A stretch of 64,000 nt of DNA from Lineus longissimus (Eukaryota > Nemertea > Pilidiophora > Heteronemertea > Lineidae), in assembly GCF_910592395.1 (NCBI RefSeq), contig NC_088325.1, positions 12,462,109 through 12,526,108 on the forward strand, written 5' to 3'. Numbering within the stretch: position 1 is the first letter of the stretch; each line of letters starts with the position of its first letter. The notes beneath the pieces were generated by a model. It did no database searches, was not told the DNA's origin, and was given only the letters and a program-made list of their open reading frames with translations. Below, piece after piece: positions 59,649-64,000 of this stretch. Position numbers and translations under genes: made by a program.

Positions 59649-60085
59649 ATTGACATGCATCTAGAAGATATTTCAAAGGAAATAGACATAAACATTATCA
59701 AAGGATGCTTTACATCACATAAAGTGTTCCAGCACTACAAGAGTGTGAACTAGGTTTAGCCTAGCCTTGTTGACATGAAAGCAATCTAGAGTATATTTCA
59801 AGTGAATATATCAGCATTTACAACCAGCGCTATACATCTCATGAAAGATTTAGCCAAGTCATGTTGGCATGCGTCTAGCATGTGTGGAGGATATTTGAAA
59901 TGAAATAAACATTACCATTACCAACTGACACTGTACATCTCATGAAATGTAACAGCGCTACGTAAATGTGAACTAGATTTAGCCAAGCTATGTTGTCCTC
60001 TATGTAGAGGATATTTCGTGGGATATAGACATACTAGACACAATAGATCGCATGAAATGCAATAGCGCTACAATAGCCTGTACAA
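59649..60085. repeat. Degenerate tandem repeat, about four units of 110-120 bp
   Basis: TTGACATGCATCTAGAAGAT, TTGACATGAAAGCAATCTAG, TTGGCATGCGTCTAGCATGT and TTGTCCTCTATGTAGAGGAT start units near 59650, 59769, 59863 and 59992. Each continues ATATTTCAA-GAAATA-ACAT, CATCTCATGAAA, AGCGCTAC and GTGAACTAGATTTAGCC. Confidence 0.75.
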
Positions 60086-60935
60086 AGAGAATAATGGTCT
60101 CAGTTACACAGAGCTAGGATAACACATTTCCGATAAGATCTAAAATAACATTCCTCAACATCTTGTATTGTGAAATTTTAATGGATTTCGTATCAGCGAA
60201 GCTACATTTAATGGATCTTCCATTCTCCTCTCGAGCTAATGCATGTATTGGGTTCAAAGGACGGAGATGGGAGTTTCCTTGTCAATTGCTTCTAGGTCTT
60301 GATGACTTGATTTTTGGCGATACAGGTTCACTGATAGAGTTGAGCTTTGTATGTCTGATGAATTTCTTATTCCTTTTAGATATCAGGAAAAATAAAGTGA
60401 TGGGGGAGTCCTGGGTTTCTTTTTAAATCGATTCTTTGGGAACCACTTGGTAAATAAGAGATTTTTCCTTCACCATCAACCTTTGGGATTAAGAACATTT
60501 CATCGGAGAGATGACTAAGAGTTGAGATTACTAGGACTGTTTCACTTTCAAAATTTGTATCAAAATAAGTCATTTATGCCGAAGTTTAAATGCCACTTGG
60601 ACATGTTGGAGGGTTAAAATGTGTAACAAGAAATTTTTTTAGGTAAAACCAATTACCGAGCACGCAAGGAGATTGCGTGAAAAATTGTCCACTTTGCGAC
60701 TCATTGAGAGACTAGTGCAGAGATATGCGGGCAAAGCAAACGGCACTCTGCGCTTGATTGTTGACGTTAGTTATTTGCGTTGAAAGCATCGGCAGCAAGG
60801 GACCGATGTGCAAAAAACGATGCCGTGAATTAACAGCAAGTTGTGCAAATCGGCAATGACTGTGGTATCATGGGAGTGTGGCATCAGGGGAGTGATTCTC
60901 TTAACCAAATGGCGAAGTTGTTCATCGCCTCTAGA

Positions 60936-61052
60936 CACTTTTGAAGTGAAGTATTGGTTGCCACACAAGTAATGCACATTTTGAAGTCCAGTATTGTTTG
61001 CCCTACAATGTGATGTACTTTTTGAAGTCAGTATATTGTTTGCCGCATAATG
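60936..61052. repeat. About 40-bp tandem repeat, three copies
   Basis: CACTTTTGAAGTGAAGTATT, CACATTTTGAAGTCCAGTATT and TACTTTTTGAAGTCAGTATATT start units at 60936, 60975 and 61015. Each is followed by GTTTGCC-CACAA-TAATG variants. Confidence 0.8.
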
Positions 61053-61084
61053 CATTTTGTGTACTTTTCAAAGATAGTGTAAAA

Positions 61085-61400
61085 GTAAGCTAAATCACCA
61101 AACCAACTGATACAACATGAATTCTGCATGCCAAGCAATTCACTCTGACTCAGTCCCCACCATTGCTTAGAGCACTGTCATTGCATTTCTCAAACTCCCA
61201 TGATGCAAGACACAATAGTAGCCCTTAAAGTCATCCATGATTCTGTTAGGGTTAAAAGGAAATCGTGTAAACGTGTTAAATAACTGAACCAATCGACACG
61301 TTCAGGATTATGCATACCCAGCAATTCACGGTGACTCAGTTCCCTAACATCGCCGAGAGCTTTTTGCCATGCTTCAAACTCTCCTCCAATGCAAGATTAC
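61085..61400. repeat. Two-copy duplication (about 185 bp period)
   Basis: GCATGCCAAGCAATTCACTC, TGACTCAGTCCCC, ACCATTGCTTAGAGC and CTCAAACTCCCATGATGCAAGA (61127-61211) recur as GCATACCCAGCAATTCACGG, TGACTCAGTTCCC, ACATCGCCGAGAGC and TTCAAACTCTCCTCCAATGCAAGA (about 61312-61397). Confidence 0.8.
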
Positions 61401-62182
61401 AATAAATCAACATTCGCCTTGGGAATCGGCGAGTACAATGACTTCTTAACGAGGACGGTTGTATCTTCAAAGAATCATCCGATGAACAAAACAAGCCATT
61501 AACAATGCGAAGATAACATAAAGAAGAAAAGAGGAGCTGAAAGCTCATCTGATATCTTCGTCTTTTTTAGTAAGTGGTTTCATCAAAGCCCCAGGCCCAA
61601 TTTATATCCACAAATCTGATTACAAGTCAAATACATGAGATGTTTTGAGCTTTAAAAGTTTGTATAGTTCCAAAAATCTGGAAATATTCGTGTTCTTTTT
61701 GATTTTCGTGTTTTATGTTACAGATAATAGCAAAAATATGTGGCTGCCAAAGAGAAAATCTAATTGAAATTGATGTTATGTGTTGTCAAAATGCTAACTT
61801 TGAAGTACCAAAAAGTTGCAAATTCCCTAAACTGGGCTGATTTCCTGATTCCTCGAGGTATAATGTACCAAGTATGAAAGCAAATTTGCGAGTGTCATAT
61901 CGACAAATTTGTGCAGGACATGATGACGACACAGATCTTCGTACTCTGTGGTTCATTAGGGTTACCAAAATAGCCTACTATAAAGCTGACACTGCTGCTA
62001 ACGAATTCAGTCGTCATCCCTGGAGCCAAGTTCGAAGCTCATAAACAACAAAGCCTGAATGTGAATCCAAGTAGTATTGACTCAATCTGTTCTGTTAAAT
62101 ACACCAATTGTTTTGTAACAGTGGGAGTCTGCCAATGTTTAAAAGCTTCCATTGTCACTTAATGTTTAAACAAACTTCATAC
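61401..62182. other. No gene recognised
   Basis: Frames at 61336-61548 (-) and 61786-61968 (-) have no motif. No repeat copies were seen. Confidence 0.5.
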
Positions 62183-62532
62183 TTAAAGGGTAACTCGTGT
62201 CAAATTTCACCATATAATGTTTTAGCTGTTTTTGACAAATGACTACGTCACTTTCTCATAAATCGGTAAGGTTTTCGAATCGAAATGCACATTTTCTAGA
62301 AATTGATGGTTTAATCCCGTCCGGACGGCTCACTATGATGCCGTTGAAATTGACGATGTTTTCGTTGATGACGTCACAACATGAACATTTTCGCGGTCGC
62401 GGTGGTTTACATTCAGCGATTTTATAATAAATCTAATCAAAAATGGAAAATTTGAGCTTCACATTTGTGATCAACAATTAAAAACGGACGTATTTCCGCA
62501 AAGTTGTAAATCACATCATAGTATCACTTTAA
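62183..62532. mobile_element. TTAA-flanked MITE-like element, 350 bp
   Basis: The element starts TTAAAGGGTAACT and ends AGTATCACTTTAA, giving imperfect 13-bp inverted ends with TTAA at the outside. TTAA target duplications are characteristic of piggyBac-type transposons, so a non-autonomous relative is possible (inference). The interior is conspicuously richer in CpG than the surroundings (GTCCGGACGG, TTCGCGGTCGCGG) and holds TGACGTCA, a perfect CRE-type palindrome at about 62369-62376. The short frame 62239-62427 (+) inside it shows no transposase motif. Confidence 0.6.
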
Positions 62533-62745
62533 TGGAAATGGTACTAAATAGCTTGTTAGCTATTATTAGTATTTAATCAATTTGTTATCTAGAATGTGTG
62601 GCTGTTTATGTCCTGGATGAATGCCGTATCATATTTTGCTTTGGATCCTCTTTGTGTCCTTATGAGAGATATGGGATTACAATCATTAGCTACAAGACAT
62701 TTCAAAGAAAGACGCTCCAGTTTCACAAATCTTATACTGTTTCTG

Positions 62746-63811
62746 AAGAAACCGGAGATAATGCACATGATCGTTAGATGCTGTTCAAGATGTTGAATAT
62801 GGGTAGACAATGAGTTGGTGACGCAAGTTGTCCAATGGTTAAGAAACTGGAGATATTATGCACATGATCGTTAGACGCTGTTCAAGATGTTGAATATAGG
62901 TAGACAATGGGTTGGTGACGCAAGTTGTCCAATGGTTAAGAAACTGGCGATATTATGCACATGATCGTTAAGACGCTGTTCAAGATGTTGAATATGGGTA
63001 GACAATGGGTTGGTGACGCAAGTTGTCCAATGGTTAAGAAACTGGAGATATTATGCACATGATCGTTAGACGCTGTTCAAGATGTTGAATATGGGTAGAC
63101 AATGGGTTGGTGACGCAAGTTGTCCAATGGTTAAGAAACTGGAGATATTATGCACATGATCGTTAGACGCTGTTCAAGATGTTGAATATGGGTAGACAAT
63201 GGGTTGGTGACGCAAGTTGTCCAATGGTTAAGAAACTGGAGATATTATGCACATGATCATTAGACGCTGTTCAAGATGTTGAATATGGGTAGACAATGGG
63301 TTGGTGACGCAAGTTGTCCAATGGTTAAGAAACTGGAGATATTATGCACATGATCGTTAGACGCTGTTCAAGATGTTGAATATGGGTAGACAATGGGTTG
63401 GTGACGCAAGTTGTCCAATGGTTAAGAAACTGGAGATATTATGCACATGATCGTTAGACGCTGTTCAAGATGTTGAATATGGGTAGACAATGGGTTGGTG
63501 ACGCAAGTTGTCCAATGGTTAAGAAACTGGAGATATTATGCACATGATCGTTAGACGCTGTTCAAGATGTTGAATATGGGTAGACAATGGGTTGGTGACG
63601 CAAGTTGTCCAATGGTTAAGAAACTGGAGATATTATGCACATGATCGTTAGACGCTGTTCAAGATGTTGAATATGGGTAGACAATGGGTTGGTGACGCAA
63701 GTTGTCCAATGGTTAAGAAACTGGAGATATTATGCACATGATCGTTAGACGCTGTTCAAGATGTTGAATATGGGTAGACAATGGGTTGGTGACGCAAGTT
63801 GTCCAATGGTT
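62746..63811. repeat. 97-bp satellite, eleven head-to-tail copies
   Basis: The unit starts AAGAAACTGGAGATATTATG and continues through ACGCTGTTCAAGATGTTGAA, TGGGTAGACAATGGGTTGGT and ACGCAAGTTGTCCAATGGTT. Starts are 62746, 62841, 62938, 63036, 63133, 63230, 63327, 63424, 63521, 63618 and 63715. The first unit is the most diverged (95 bp), the third start is shifted by one inserted A, and units 4-11 are nearly identical. This pattern fits recent expansion from the right-hand units. The array ends abruptly at 63811. Confidence 0.97.
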
Positions 63812-64000
63812 ATGATGTTGAGGAGACTGATGGCGTCGTCCTCATGGTTGGTCCAACGTCTGTGTTAAGTTGAAACACAACACCATATCAGGCATGCACA
63901 ACATCAGTGCTGAAGAAGACATAGCAGACAATAATGAAACTGAAGACAACATCCAGTTAATTCGAATCCAGTAACTTCATAGTGTTATTGTTAAAGTGAT
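63812..64000. other. Unique sequence after the satellite; nothing recognised
   Basis: Sequence without repeat units. GAAGAAGACATAGCAGACAA and CTGAAGACAACATCCAG give a purine-rich stretch, but no frame or splice site stands out before the window ends. Confidence 0.5.

Overview
The window looks like AT-rich nuclear DNA from a metazoan, most likely a marine invertebrate. The exact clade cannot be fixed from the sequence. The grounds are a spliced immunoglobulin-domain exon of the turtle/IGSF9 type, a 5'-truncated non-LTR retrotransposon, tRNA-derived SINEs, a Ty3/gypsy relic, several MITE-like elements and many tandem arrays. There is no prokaryotic gene packing: almost every open frame is short, lacks family resemblance and is matched by equally long frames on the other strand.

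The only coding segment I am confident of is a 336-bp phase 1-1 exon on the minus strand (27237-27572). It encodes an N-terminal V-type Ig domain resembling turtle/IGSF9. The intron just upstream of it is filled by a 22-bp tandem array (27599-28115) whose units, read in the sense direction, look like 3' splice sites. No further exon of this gene could be recognised, so the sequence below 27 kb is either long introns or outside the gene. Two low-confidence gene starts are noted at 7388 (+) and 32275 (+), and one low-confidence terminal frame at 22964-23209 (-).

The rest is a repeat landscape. From 0-9 kb there are degenerate duplications, small hairpins, a SINE and the tail of a LINE. From 10-18.6 kb there are a second SINE, two related TGTGACCC-terminated MITEs, a near-perfect 31-bp hairpin, an AT-rich minisatellite and inverted dispersed repeats. 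From 20-36.4 kb there are further small duplications, the Ig exon with its array, degenerate tandem arrays, a third SINE and a 238-bp tandem repeat. From 36.4-45.2 kb almost nothing is recognisable.

From 45.2-46.8 kb lies the most striking object: nine 151-bp satellite units whose minus strand is a fragment of Ty3/gypsy reverse transcriptase. From 47-62 kb there are many two- to four-copy duplications and a further tRNA-derived SINE. From 62.2-63.8 kb there are a TTAA-flanked MITE-like element and a clean eleven-copy 97-bp satellite.

No CRISPR array, rRNA, functional tRNA or bacterial operon is present. The repeats do not form a pathway. The unusual signals are retroelement-to-satellite conversion, higher-order structure in young arrays, and an array of decoy-like acceptor sites at a real exon.
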